A DNA stretch of 15,472 bases, from assembly GCA_018262455.1 (NCBI GenBank), contig JAGSPR010000143.1:1-15472 (forward strand), in the 5' to 3' direction. Shown here one piece after another: positions 1-6,280 of the stretch. Origin of the DNA: Deltaproteobacteria bacterium (GTDB lineage: Bacteria; Myxococcota; Polyangia; Haliangiales; Haliangiaceae). Position 1 is the stretch's first letter, and each line of letters starts with the position of its first letter. Both the position numbers and the translations under genes were made by a program. Below the pieces are notes generated by a model. The model was not told the DNA's origin. It worked only from the letters and a program-made list of their open reading frames with translations, and searched no databases.

Positions 1-54
1 GAGCCCGCCGCCGAGGAGCGCAACAACGAGCAAGATCACCAGGAGGAGCATCAT
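1..54 (-). CDS. Tiny hydrophobic membrane protein, 3' end cut by window edge
   Basis: The visible 18 codons read MMLLLVILLVVALLGGGL, a single hydrophobic stretch leading into a glycine run. The start is one of two adjacent ATG codons (54-52 or 51-49), with a GGGAG ribosome-binding site about 6 bases upstream, inside the end of the preceding gene. Only 2 bases separate it from that gene's stop, so the two are very probably co-transcribed. The layout (hydrophobic helix, then Gly-rich turn) is that of the very short one-helix proteins common in proteobacteria, often with a short basic or aromatic tail. The 28-aa protein encoded at 2698-2784 has the same layout. Its function is unknown, and the C-terminus lies outside the window. 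Confidence 0.6.
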   Translation of the reverse strand, partial: MMLLLVILLVVALLGGGL

Positions 55-56
55 GA

Positions 57-233
57 TCAAGCTCCCAGCTTCTTGCCGGCTTTGTCGCCGGCATGGGTGA
101 CCTTGTCGGTCGCGCGCTTGGTCACATCGACCACCTTGCCCGCCGCATCCTTCACCGCGTGGCCGGCTTTCTCGGCGAGCTCCTTTGCCTTGTCAGCGGC
201 CTCATCGATGGTGTCTTTCAGGTTCTTCGTCAT
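57..233 (-). CDS. 58-aa Ala/Lys-rich amphipathic helical protein (LEA/YtxH-like)
   Basis: The protein starts MTKNLKDTIDEAADKAKELA and consists almost entirely of Ala, Lys, Asp, Val and Thr in a pattern that suits one long amphipathic helix. It has no signal peptide and no membrane segment, so it is probably cytosolic. Repeated AxDKAxx and DKAGKK-type units resemble LEA group 3 or YtxH/CsbD-like stress proteins, which are abundant under desiccation or starvation in other bacteria. That is a similarity of composition, not a recognised domain. The ATG at 233 was chosen because the frame upstream of it is unlike coding sequence and overlaps the neighbouring gene. It lies 41 bases after the coiled-coil lipoprotein gene and 2 bases before the next small gene. 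Confidence 0.72.
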   Translation of the reverse strand: MTKNLKDTIDEAADKAKELAEKAGHAVKDAAGKVVDVTKRATDKVTHAGDKAGKKLGA

Positions 234-274
234 GGCGAGGTCAGGTGCAAACGGGTGTCCAAGCCCCCGATCGA

Positions 275-676
275 TCACTTGAGCGCGTCGTCGACGTCCT
301 TCTCGAGCGTGTCGAACGTCGAGTTGACGTTGTGCTTGAAGTTGCTCCACACCGAGCTCGTTTGCGTCCCGATCTTGTCGAGCTCGGCCTTGAGCTGATC
401 GCCACGCGCGCGGAGCGCGGCCGCGGTCTCCTGGGACTTGGCGTCGGCCTTGGCGGTGAGCTCGGTGATCCGCGCCTCGAGCTTGGCGTAGCGGTCCTTG
501 GCCGTCGTCTGGAACGAGGTCCGTGCGGCAGCCAGCTCGGTCTCCGCCAGGTCCTTGACGTCCTCGGCCGCCTTCTTGACGCTCTCGGCCGCCTTGTCCC
601 TCGGCTCCGTCTTCTTGCAACCGGCCCCGACGAGGAACGTGGCCGTGACGATCGAACACCACAAGATTTTGCGCAT
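275..676 (-). CDS. Small Ala/Lys/Glu-rich coiled-coil lipoprotein
   Basis: This is a 133-aa protein with an N-terminal signal MRKILWCSIVTATFLVGAGC and a probable lipidated Cys at residue 20. Gly at -3 makes the lipobox slightly atypical. Residues 22-105 are dominated by Ala, Lys, Glu and Asp in heptad-like order (AAESVKKAAEDVKDLAETEL and so on), which suggests a long coiled coil anchored to a membrane and reaching into the periplasm. Trp109 and the acidic C-terminus (ending DVDDALK) follow. An AGGTGG ribosome-binding site lies 7-8 bases before the ATG. Its composition matches that of the 58-aa protein downstream, so the pair may share an envelope or stress role (inference). I recognise no named family. 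Confidence 0.78.
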   Translation of the reverse strand: MRKILWCSIVTATFLVGAGCKKTEPRDKAAESVKKAAEDVKDLAETELAAARTSFQTTAKDRYAKLEARITELTAKADAKSQETAAALRARGDQLKAELDKIGTQTSSVWSNFKHNVNSTFDTLEKDVDDALK

Positions 677-844
677 GCCGGACCCACCTGCAAGCGAAGG
701 GCCCCACAGCCCAGCGTCGTGCAGCCACGAAGGGCTGATGCCATGCAGACCCGTCGCACTGTGTCACCGCACGTACGAGCCAGTGGACCGAGTACGACGT
801 CGACGGAGTGTCGGTGTGATCGTTCACGGTCGACGCTGCGACCC

Positions 845-1432
845 TCAAGCGCCGGATTCCATCATCGGGCAGTGTCCCGTCGCCATCCGCGCCGCATGGC
901 CACGAACCTGATCGCGCAGCGCCTGAAGGTCCGCCGGGTCTTTCGGTGAAAAGGTGATCCGCGCGCCGCCGTCCACATCGTCTACCCGAGCGGTGGACGC
1001 CACCATGATCATCATGCCGCCCGAGCCCATCATGCCGCCCGAGCCCATCATGCCGCCCGAGCCCATCATGCCGCCCGAGCCCATCATGCCGCCCGAGCCC
1101 ATCATGCCGCCCGAGCCTCCCGCGCCCATGTGCTCGTGCATCGTGGCCATGGCGCGAACGCGCTTGCGAAGGTCTGAGACGTCGCCAGATGGGTTGGTGA
1201 ACACGATGGCGATCCCATCAGGCGTGTCTGCACCCGAGACCTGCGCGCCCGGGACTCGCATCGGGCACATGTCGGCCATCGATCCAGCACTTGCGGTAGG
1301 CGCAATGGGTGCGCTCGGCGCGGTCTGTGGTCCCGACGAGCTCGAGCCACTGCAGGCGAACACTGCGAGGCTCACAAGCGTCGCGACACTCGCGAGCAGC
1401 GCCTTGGTCACTGTCGATCGATAGCTGTGCAT
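845..1432 (-). CDS. Met-rich lipoprotein with MMGSGG repeats
   Basis: A 195-aa protein with a signal peptide ending LAVFAC, so Cys27 is probably lipidated (Phe at -2 is unusual). A Ser/Pro/Ala-rich linker follows. Then comes a domain with MADMCPMRVPG, a VFTNPSGDVSDLRKRVRAMA segment and MHEHMG. A central run of six GSGGMM-type hexapeptides comes next, then a second half (VDDVDGGARITFSPKDPADL) that ends HAARMATGHCPMMESGA. The two halves look related: each has an FT/FS strand, a DLxxLR-type helix and a CPM motif. The clustering of Met, His and Cys would suit binding of copper or another soft metal, but that is inference. No strong ribosome-binding site precedes the ATG. The ATG 9 bases upstream is in another frame. 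Confidence 0.75.
   Translation of the reverse strand: MHSYRSTVTKALLASVATLVSLAVFACSGSSSSGPQTAPSAPIAPTASAGSMADMCPMRVPGAQVSGADTPDGIAIVFTNPSGDVSDLRKRVRAMATMHEHMGAGGSGGMMGSGGMMGSGGMMGSGGMMGSGGMMGSGGMMIMVASTARVDDVDGGARITFSPKDPADLQALRDQVRGHAARMATGHCPMMESGA
1011..1118. repeat. In-frame 18-bp tandem repeat, six copies
   Basis: The unit ATCATGCCGCCCGAGCCC begins at 1011, 1029, 1047, 1065, 1083 and 1101. The copies are identical except for the last base of the last one. On the minus strand it encodes the GSGGMM hexapeptides of the Met-rich lipoprotein. Because the unit is 18 bp, copy-number change keeps the frame. Near-perfect identity implies recent expansion or active homogenisation. Confidence 0.95.
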
Positions 1433-1578
1433 GGAGGAGCTTCATGCAAACGGCGAACCCCCTCGCGCGATGAGCGGGCCAAGACCGTGGTCTCCGAAGC
1501 CTCGTCACACGGTGTGTACTTCGACGGCAGCCCGACCGATGGGCCGCTGGCACTGCCTCCTGTGCGTGGAAGTTCGTT

Positions 1579-2577
1579 CTAGTTGTGCTTCGGTTTTTCG
1601 TCGCGATCCATCCGCTTGGGCTCCTTGCGAACCTGCGGCGGTTGCTTGGGCTCCTTGCGAACCTGCGGCGGTTGCTTGGGCTCCTTGCGAACCTGCGGCG
1701 GTTGCTTGGGCTGTTGCTTGGACTGCTGGCGAACCTGTGGCGGTTGCTTGGACTCCTGGCGGACCCGCACCTGGGTTTCGCGCACAGCCGCATTGCTCTC
1801 GATCCTCTTCCGGTTGAGCTCCTCGATGGTCGGGCGGCGCTGCTGGGCACGCTGGATGGCCGCTCGAGACTCGGCTGGCGTCCATCTTCCCGCTGCACGT
1901 ACATCGATCGCGGTCGGGCGCACGTTGATGTGATGCTCGCGGAGGACGGCCGCTGGCGGCCCCACCACGACGCGCGCTCCACCGACGTTGGCGTAGTGCT
2001 GGATCGGGCCGGAGCCGCGATGGAGCTCGGTTACCCGATGTGGCGGCTCGTAATAGCGCGAGACGTTCGCATCGAACAGGTGCGCCGCGCCGCAGAAGTG
2101 CCACGACTCGATCGGTGGCGCGTATCCGATCTGGATCGAGATGTCGGGCGCCAGAGGTGCCCACCCGAAGTAGTCGCCGAACTGTCGCCACTCGACCCAT
2201 GACGGACCCCACACCGTGTCAGGACGCCAGACCCAGCGCCGGTAGGTGGGCGAATATGCCCAACGTCCATAATGGGAGGTTGCCCAGGCGAACGGCTCGA
2301 TGGAGATCCACACGAATCCGATGTTCGTGTACTGCCAGTGCCCTTCTGTATACGGGACGAACCGCGGCAGGTCGGGGAGGAATACTAGCCCGAACCGAGG
2401 CTCGTCGACCCACACACCGTACGGAGACAGCTGATCGTAGAACACGTCCACAGACCCCACCGCCTCGCCCTCGAGGGATGTGTCGTAGCGGTCGACGTAG
2501 ATCGGCGGTGGTTGAGCAACCGCAGTCGCCGGCGTGCCTACGAGGAGAAGAGACAGCACGAGCTGGCGACGGTTCAT
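1579..2577 (-). CDS. Secreted YXWGXW/DUF6600-like protein with PKQPPQVRKE tail
   Basis: A 332-aa protein with a Sec signal peptide (cleavage after TAVA, residue 21). Residues about 44-165 are packed with Trp, Tyr and Pro: LSPYGVWVDE, HWQYTNIGFVWISIEPFAWA, HYGRWAYSPTYRRWVWRP, WVEWRQFGDYFGWAPLAP. This is the pattern of the DUF6600/YXWGXW-type family, whose members are exported and of unknown function. The middle (residues about 165-250) contains RAAGRWTPAESRAAIQRAQQ. The C-terminus is a low-complexity basic tail of QVRxxxKQPPQ units ending in KRMDRDEKPKHN. The tail is encoded by a 30-bp repeat and could bind polyanions or the cell wall (inference). A GAAGG lies very close to the ATG, so ribosome binding may be weak or non-canonical. 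Confidence 0.82.
   Translation of the reverse strand: MNRRQLVLSLLLVGTPATAVAQPPPIYVDRYDTSLEGEAVGSVDVFYDQLSPYGVWVDEPRFGLVFLPDLPRFVPYTEGHWQYTNIGFVWISIEPFAWATSHYGRWAYSPTYRRWVWRPDTVWGPSWVEWRQFGDYFGWAPLAPDISIQIGYAPPIESWHFCGAAHLFDANVSRYYEPPHRVTELHRGSGPIQHYANVGGARVVVGPPAAVLREHHINVRPTAIDVRAAGRWTPAESRAAIQRAQQRRPTIEELNRKRIESNAAVRETQVRVRQESKQPPQVRQQSKQQPKQPPQVRKEPKQPPQVRKEPKQPPQVRKEPKRMDRDEKPKHN
1615..1768. repeat. 30-bp tandem repeat encoding basic Pro/Gln tail
   Basis: Three perfect 30-bp units (1615-1704; each begins CTTGGGCTCCTTGCG and contains AACCTGCGGCGG) are followed by two diverged units (about 1718-1768), with a short insertion between them. On the minus strand each unit encodes the decapeptide PKQPPQVRKE or a variant of it. 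Identity is highest at the 3' end of the gene and decays toward its middle, which suggests terminal expansion. Confidence 0.9.
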
Positions 2578-2697
2578 ACCTTCGCTGGCAGCAAGTCACG
2601 CGCCAACAACGCGAGACGCCTTACCCGCAGCATACGCACGATCAACGACGCGCAGCCGATCGCCGCCGAAGGGTCCCCAGGAGACGACGGCCTGCGA

Positions 2698-2784
2698 TCA
2701 GCGGCGCGAGCGCCAGTAGTAGCCCCCACCACCGAACAGCAGCATGAAGACCAGTACGACAACGACAATGGCTGTTAGCGACAT
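2698..2784 (-). CDS. 28-aa single-helix membrane peptide
   Basis: The protein starts MSLTAIVVVVLVFMLLFGGG and ends GYYWRSRR. It is one transmembrane helix (residues about 4-17), then GGGG, an aromatic YYW and a basic tail, so the C-terminus should face the cytoplasm. A textbook ribosome-binding site AGGAGGG sits 4 bases before the ATG, which supports real translation despite the size. The layout matches the partial protein at the left window edge. One-helix GGGG proteins of this kind are frequent in proteobacterial genomes (related in style to DUF3309) and have no established function. It lies 120 bases upstream of the DUF6600-like gene on the same strand. Confidence 0.75.
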   Translation of the reverse strand: MSLTAIVVVVLVFMLLFGGGGYYWRSRR

Positions 2785-3066
2785 GATCCCTCCTGAAGCG
2801 GGATCAAGCAATTCGCGGGCCGTCGCGGTGCTGCCCGTCGCTGGTGTCGGCCGCCGAGATCGACGCGCCCAAACCGCGATGCAGTCCGCGCAGAATGCGC
2901 AGCGAGATCGCACCAGGCGAAACCGCTGCGTGGTTCGCAATTCACGCGGAGATCGCACGTGTCGATACCGGGCACCGAGCGCGATTCGACATCAGTCCGG
3001 ACAGGATCGGTCGTCTTGCCATCGAACTTCTCGTCGTCCTTCTCCGCATCGGTGCGCTCTGGAGGC
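2785..3066. other. Intergenic region without a convincing gene
   Basis: Several short open frames cross this stretch on both strands, but none has a ribosome-binding site, a recognisable domain or coding-like codon use. On the minus strand a frame reading ERTDAEKDDEKFDGKTTDP (around 3000-3055) has somewhat protein-like composition and could be a decayed gene end, but this is too weak to call. The upstream control region of the 28-aa peptide gene must lie here. No clear -35/-10 pair is recognisable. Confidence 0.5.
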
Positions 3067-3071
3067 GACGA

Positions 3072-3097
3072 GGACGCTCTACACTCTCACCACTCTC
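3072..3097 (+). repeat. 26-bp dispersed repeat, copy 1 (left outer)
   Basis: Begins GGACGCTCTACACTCTCACC and ends ACTCTC. Together with five preceding bases (GACGA) it is identical to copy 2 over 31 bp. Its orientation is opposite to copies 3 and 4. It has no internal dyad, so it is not itself a hairpin. Confidence 0.93.
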
Positions 3098-3145
3098 GAT
3101 TGGATTCGATCCGCCAAACGTCTGAAACCGCGACGCTCTTGACGA

Positions 3146-3171
3146 GGACGCTCTACACTCTCACCACTCTC
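3146..3171 (+). repeat. 26-bp dispersed repeat, copy 2 (left inner)
   Basis: A direct repeat of copy 1, 74 bp downstream and also preceded by GACGA. The 48 bases between the copies contain no terminator-like hairpin and no gene. Confidence 0.93.
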
Positions 3172-3354
3172 TCGAACGGCGGGGTGACTCCCGCGCCATC
3201 GTGTGCTTGGTAGCTCTCGGACCCGGCGCGCTGCCTCTCTCGATTCGAGCAGGTGGAGGACGATAGCTCGTTGAGCTGTCGCAACGTCGATCAGGTATCG
3301 CCAGCAGTGAGCGAGTTGGTCCTGGGCCGCAGGCGGTGCGCTCGTGATCGCGGG
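3172..3354. other. Spacer downstream of ccmE-like gene
   Basis: This is non-coding sequence between left repeat copy 2 and the stop codon of the ccmE-like gene. I see no T-tract terminator and no convincing open frame in it. Confidence 0.4.
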
Positions 3355-3861
3355 TTATTCGAATCGAGCGAGAGGTGCCCGGGGCCAGGGATCGGGGTTG
3401 ACGCCCGCGTATTTGCTCGCGCACTTCAGGTGGAGCTCCGTCGCGTCGAGCACCCAGGGCTGCTCGGATCTCGCGTTGATTCCGAGCGCGAGAGCGAGCG
3501 TTCCCAGCTCGCTCTCGCGCAGGACGCGTGCGGTCACCACGAGCTCTGTTTGATCCACCATCGCACCGCAGGCGACGCCGCGACTGAACACGCGGATGGA
3601 CTTGTCATGCTGCGTGATCACGAACGCGCGGCGCGTGTCGTCGCCGAGAACGGATTCGCGGACGCTGCCAGGCTGGACCCAGCCATGCACGCGAACCTCG
3701 CGGCCATCCCAGCGCTCGAGCTGGTCCGCGAGCTCGCCGACCCAGAGGTAGGGCGTCTCGCTCCGCATCGTCGTCGCGAAGATCACCGTGCTACCGGCGA
3801 TCGTGAGCGCCGCGAGCGCGAGCTTCGCGAGCACGCGGTCGGGGACGTGCGCGCGTTCCAT
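3355..3861 (-). CDS. ccmE: CcmE-like periplasmic heme chaperone, CXXXY type
   Basis: A 168-aa protein with one N-terminal membrane anchor (residues about 12-30) followed by a beta-rich, OB-fold-like periplasmic domain. GREVRVHGWVQPGSVRES (53-70) matches the conserved CcmE strand and turn usually read as vRvGGwVvpGSv. The C-terminal LKCASKYAGVNP (145-156) matches the heme-attachment region. CcmE carries heme from CcmC to the cytochrome c synthetase CcmF/H. Most CcmE proteins attach heme through His in HXXXY; here the motif is Cys147-Ala-Ser-Lys-Tyr151, the CXXXY variant known from Desulfovibrio and some archaea. No other ccm gene is adjacent. The ATG lacks a good ribosome-binding site, so an upstream GTG or TTG start is possible. 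The gene lies between inverted pairs of a 26-bp repeat. Confidence 0.78.
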   Translation of the reverse strand: MERAHVPDRVLAKLALAALTIAGSTVIFATTMRSETPYLWVGELADQLERWDGREVRVHGWVQPGSVRESVLGDDTRRAFVITQHDKSIRVFSRGVACGAMVDQTELVVTARVLRESELGTLALALGINARSEQPWVLDATELHLKCASKYAGVNPDPWPRAPLARFE

Positions 3862-3985
3862 GAGCGAGCAACCAGCTGGCCGGGGAGGGGATTCCTGCGC
3901 TGGTGATCGGCGGCGAACGGCCCCTGGGCGCCGCCATGGTGCCGATGGCCGCGCTGGGGCTCCCCGTGGTACGGCCGGGGATCAT

Positions 3986-4011
3986 GAAAGTGGTGAGAGT
4001 GTAGAGCGTCC
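3986..4011 (-). repeat. 26-bp dispersed repeat, copy 3 (right inner)
   Basis: On the minus strand it reads GGACGCTCTACACTCTCACC then ACTTTC. It differs from copies 1 and 2 only at one position (T for C). It lies 125 bases upstream of the ccmE-like start codon in the same orientation as that gene, right after the T-tract of the terminator. Confidence 0.93.
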
Positions 4012-4013
4012 CG

Positions 4014-4047
4014 AAAAAAGCCCGCCAGTTGCGCGAACTTGGCGGGC
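4014..4047 (-). terminator. Intrinsic terminator of the M13 peptidase gene
   Basis: On the minus strand the stem GCCCGCCAAGTT / AACTGGCGGGC (one bulged A, loop CGCGC) is followed directly by six T. It begins 38 bases after the M13 stop codon and lies between repeat copies 3 and 4. It should stop M13 transcripts from entering the ccmE-like gene. Confidence 0.9.
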
Positions 4048-4058
4048 GGGGGATCGGG

Positions 4059-4084
4059 GAAAGTGGTGAGAGTGTAGAGCGTCC
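4059..4084 (-). repeat. 26-bp dispersed repeat, copy 4 (right outer)
   Basis: Identical to copy 3 and 73 bp from it in direct orientation. It abuts the TAA stop codon of the M13 peptidase gene (4087-4085) with no base between them. Confidence 0.93.
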
Positions 4085-6202
4085 TTACCAGACGAGGCAC
4101 TGCTTGGCGGGCAGCATCTTCTGGTTGAGCTTGCAGCGGAACGCCTTCGCGAACTCCGGGGTGGCCTGGAGGGCGCCGTTGACGCGCCACTTCGCGGGCG
4201 AGTGGACGTCGATGGTGGCGAGCATCTTCTCGAACTCGGGGCGCATCTTGGCGCACCACGCCTGACCAAAGCCGAGGAAGAACTGCTGATCCTCGGTGAA
4301 GCCATCGGCGACGACGGTGTCCGGAGCTGGCGCGCGAAGCTGGCGGAAGGCGGCGAGCGCGAGCTTGACGCCGCCGATGTCGGCGATGTTCTCGCCCACG
4401 GTGTTCGCGCCGTTGACCTTCGTCTTGTCGCCGACTTCGTACGCGCTGTACTGGTCGATGACGCACTGGGTGCGCGCCTTGAACTGCTTCTCGGTCGCGG
4501 GCAGCCACCAGTTGGTGAGGTTGCCGACGGCGTCGTACTGCGCGCCCTGATCGTCGAACCCGTGGGTGAGCTCGTGACCGACGACGACGCCCATCGCGCC
4601 GAGGTTCACCGGGATCGCGGCGTCGACGGTGTAGAACGGCGGCTGGAGGATGCCGGCGGGGAACACCATGTTGTTGAGCTGCGGGTTGTAGAACGCGTTG
4701 ACGGTCGGTGCCGAAAGATCCCAGTCCTCGCGGTCGACCGGCTTGCCGATCTTCGCGAGCTGGCGCGCGCGGTCCGCCTTGCGACCGGCGAGCGCGTTGG
4801 CTCCCCAGTTCTTCGGATCGAGCTTGAAGCTGTAGGTCCGCCAGGCCTTCGGGTACCCGATCTGGTTGCTCATCGCCGCGAGCTTGCCCTTCGCCTTCAC
4901 CTTGGTCTGGGGATCCATCCACGGCAGCGCGTCGAGGTTGGCGACCATCGCGGCACTGATCGCGGCGACGTAGCCTTCGGCGGCGCTCTTGCTCTGGCCC
5001 CCGAACCGATCGCGGACGAACAGCTGGCCGGTCAGATCGCCGAGCGCTCCGTCGGTGGCGCCGACACAGCGCTTCCATCGTGCCTGCATCTCGGGTTGGC
5101 CGGTGAGCGCGGAGTAGAACTTGAACTGAGTCTCTTCGAGCTTCTTGGTGAGAAACGGTGCGGCCTTGGAGCCGAGGTGGAAGCTGAGGTAGGCGCGCCA
5201 GGTCTCGGACTTGGTCGAGCCGAGCAGCTTGTCGAGGCCGGCGAGAAATTCCGGCGAGGTCACGTCGACGCCGTCGACCTTGTCCAGGCCGACGGTCTTC
5301 CAGTAAGTCGCCCAGTCAAAGCTCGGCATCGCCTTGGCGACGCCGGCCTTGTCGATCTTGTTGTACATGCCCTTGGGATCGCGGCGCGCGACCTTGTCCT
5401 TCGAGATCTTCGCGATCTCCGTCTCGAGGCCAACGATCGCGGCGGCCTCCTGCTTGGCGACCTCGGGCTTGCGGCCAAGCTCGGTCAACATCGAGGCGAC
5501 GTAACCTTCATAGGCCGTGCGCAGGCCCTTCGATTGATCATCGCCGTTCAGGTAATAGTCGCGGTCGGGCAGCCCGAGCCCGCCCTGGTCGATCCCAGCG
5601 ATCACGCTGCGTGCATCGGCGGAGTCCTGCGTCGGGTTCATCGCGAACAGCATGTTGAAGCCCGCGGCATGGAGCTGTGCGACCACGGCGGACAGCGACT
5701 TCACGTCCTTGACGTTGTCGATCCACGCGCGCATCGCCGAGATCGGCTTCACGCCCGCCTTCTCGATCGCCGCCTCGTTCATGCAGGAGCCGTAGTACGC
5801 GGCGAGCTGGTTCTCGATGGCGTCCGCTGGCTTCGCGCGCACCTTGTCGAGTACGCCGTGCAGGTACGCGAGGTTGCGGTCCTCGATGTCGACGAAGCTC
5901 CGCATCGCGGCCGGCTTGTCGGCCGGGATCTCGGTGGTGGCCGTCCAGCCACCGCACGCGAACTGGTAGAAGTCCTCGCAGGGATCGGCCTTGCGATCGA
6001 GCGCGCCCGGGTCGAGCCCGATCGAGGCGAGCGACGCATTGGTCACGGGCTTCGACGGGCCGGCGGGCGGCTCGGGATCGCGCGGTTCACCGGCGACCGC
6101 GTTGCCGTCTCCACCGCCCGGCGGCGTCGGCAGGTTCGTGGGCGTGGACTTGCCGCCGCCGCAGGCAGCGACGAGGAGGACGAACGAGAGAGCAGATCGC
6201 AT
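4085..6202 (-). CDS. M13 (neprilysin/PepO) family zinc metallopeptidase lipoprotein
   Basis: A 705-aa protein with a lipoprotein signal ending LLVAAC (Cys14) and a Gly/Pro-rich linker (residues about 15-50). The M13 N-terminal domain begins near LDRKADPCEDFYQFACGGW. The catalytic part shows NAFY (502-505) for substrate binding, HELTH (543-547) with two zinc His and the catalytic Glu, and GENIADIGG with the third ligand Glu604 and Asp608. Spacing between these motifs matches neprilysin closely. The C-terminus CLVW is the family ending (usually CxxW). The enzyme should be an outer-membrane or periplasmic endopeptidase or oligopeptidase cleaving on the N-terminal side of hydrophobic residues. 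It appears full length and intact. No Shine-Dalgarno is obvious before the ATG. A strong terminator follows. Confidence 0.96.
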   Translation of the reverse strand: MRSALSFVLLVAACGGGKSTPTNLPTPPGGGDGNAVAGEPRDPEPPAGPSKPVTNASLASIGLDPGALDRKADPCEDFYQFACGGWTATTEIPADKPAAMRSFVDIEDRNLAYLHGVLDKVRAKPADAIENQLAAYYGSCMNEAAIEKAGVKPISAMRAWIDNVKDVKSLSAVVAQLHAAGFNMLFAMNPTQDSADARSVIAGIDQGGLGLPDRDYYLNGDDQSKGLRTAYEGYVASMLTELGRKPEVAKQEAAAIVGLETEIAKISKDKVARRDPKGMYNKIDKAGVAKAMPSFDWATYWKTVGLDKVDGVDVTSPEFLAGLDKLLGSTKSETWRAYLSFHLGSKAAPFLTKKLEETQFKFYSALTGQPEMQARWKRCVGATDGALGDLTGQLFVRDRFGGQSKSAAEGYVAAISAAMVANLDALPWMDPQTKVKAKGKLAAMSNQIGYPKAWRTYSFKLDPKNWGANALAGRKADRARQLAKIGKPVDREDWDLSAPTVNAFYNPQLNNMVFPAGILQPPFYTVDAAIPVNLGAMGVVVGHELTHGFDDQGAQYDAVGNLTNWWLPATEKQFKARTQCVIDQYSAYEVGDKTKVNGANTVGENIADIGGVKLALAAFRQLRAPAPDTVVADGFTEDQQFFLGFGQAWCAKMRPEFEKMLATIDVHSPAKWRVNGALQATPEFAKAFRCKLNQKMLPAKQCLVW

Positions 6203-6280
6203 GGCGATGCCGTACCACGGCGCCGCCGAATGGTCATCGATGACGGGCGTGTGTCGCGGTCGTCGCAGGCGTCGCAGACG

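Noticed and set aside
241..759. 172-aa Arg/Ser-rich minus-strand frame
   Set aside because: It overlaps the coiled-coil lipoprotein in another frame. Its Arg/Ser/Thr-rich composition is that of a shifted reading of an Ala/Lys-rich gene.
954..1424. 156-aa plus-strand frame of PPEPIM repeats
   Set aside because: It is antisense to the Met-rich lipoprotein gene. The repeat stays open on both strands, but only the minus strand has a signal peptide.
3139..3159. TTGACG and TACACT as a promoter around repeat copy 2
   Set aside because: The spacing is only 9 bases, too short for a sigma-70-type promoter, and copy 1 lacks the TTGACG.
3067..3171. Two repeats with a 43-48 bp spacer as a minimal CRISPR array
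   Set aside because: There are only two copies per side, the second pair is inverted, the repeat has no hairpin, and no cas genes are present.
3253..3906. 217-aa plus-strand open frame
   Set aside because: It is antisense to the ccmE-like gene, whose frame carries recognisable motifs. The plus frame does not.
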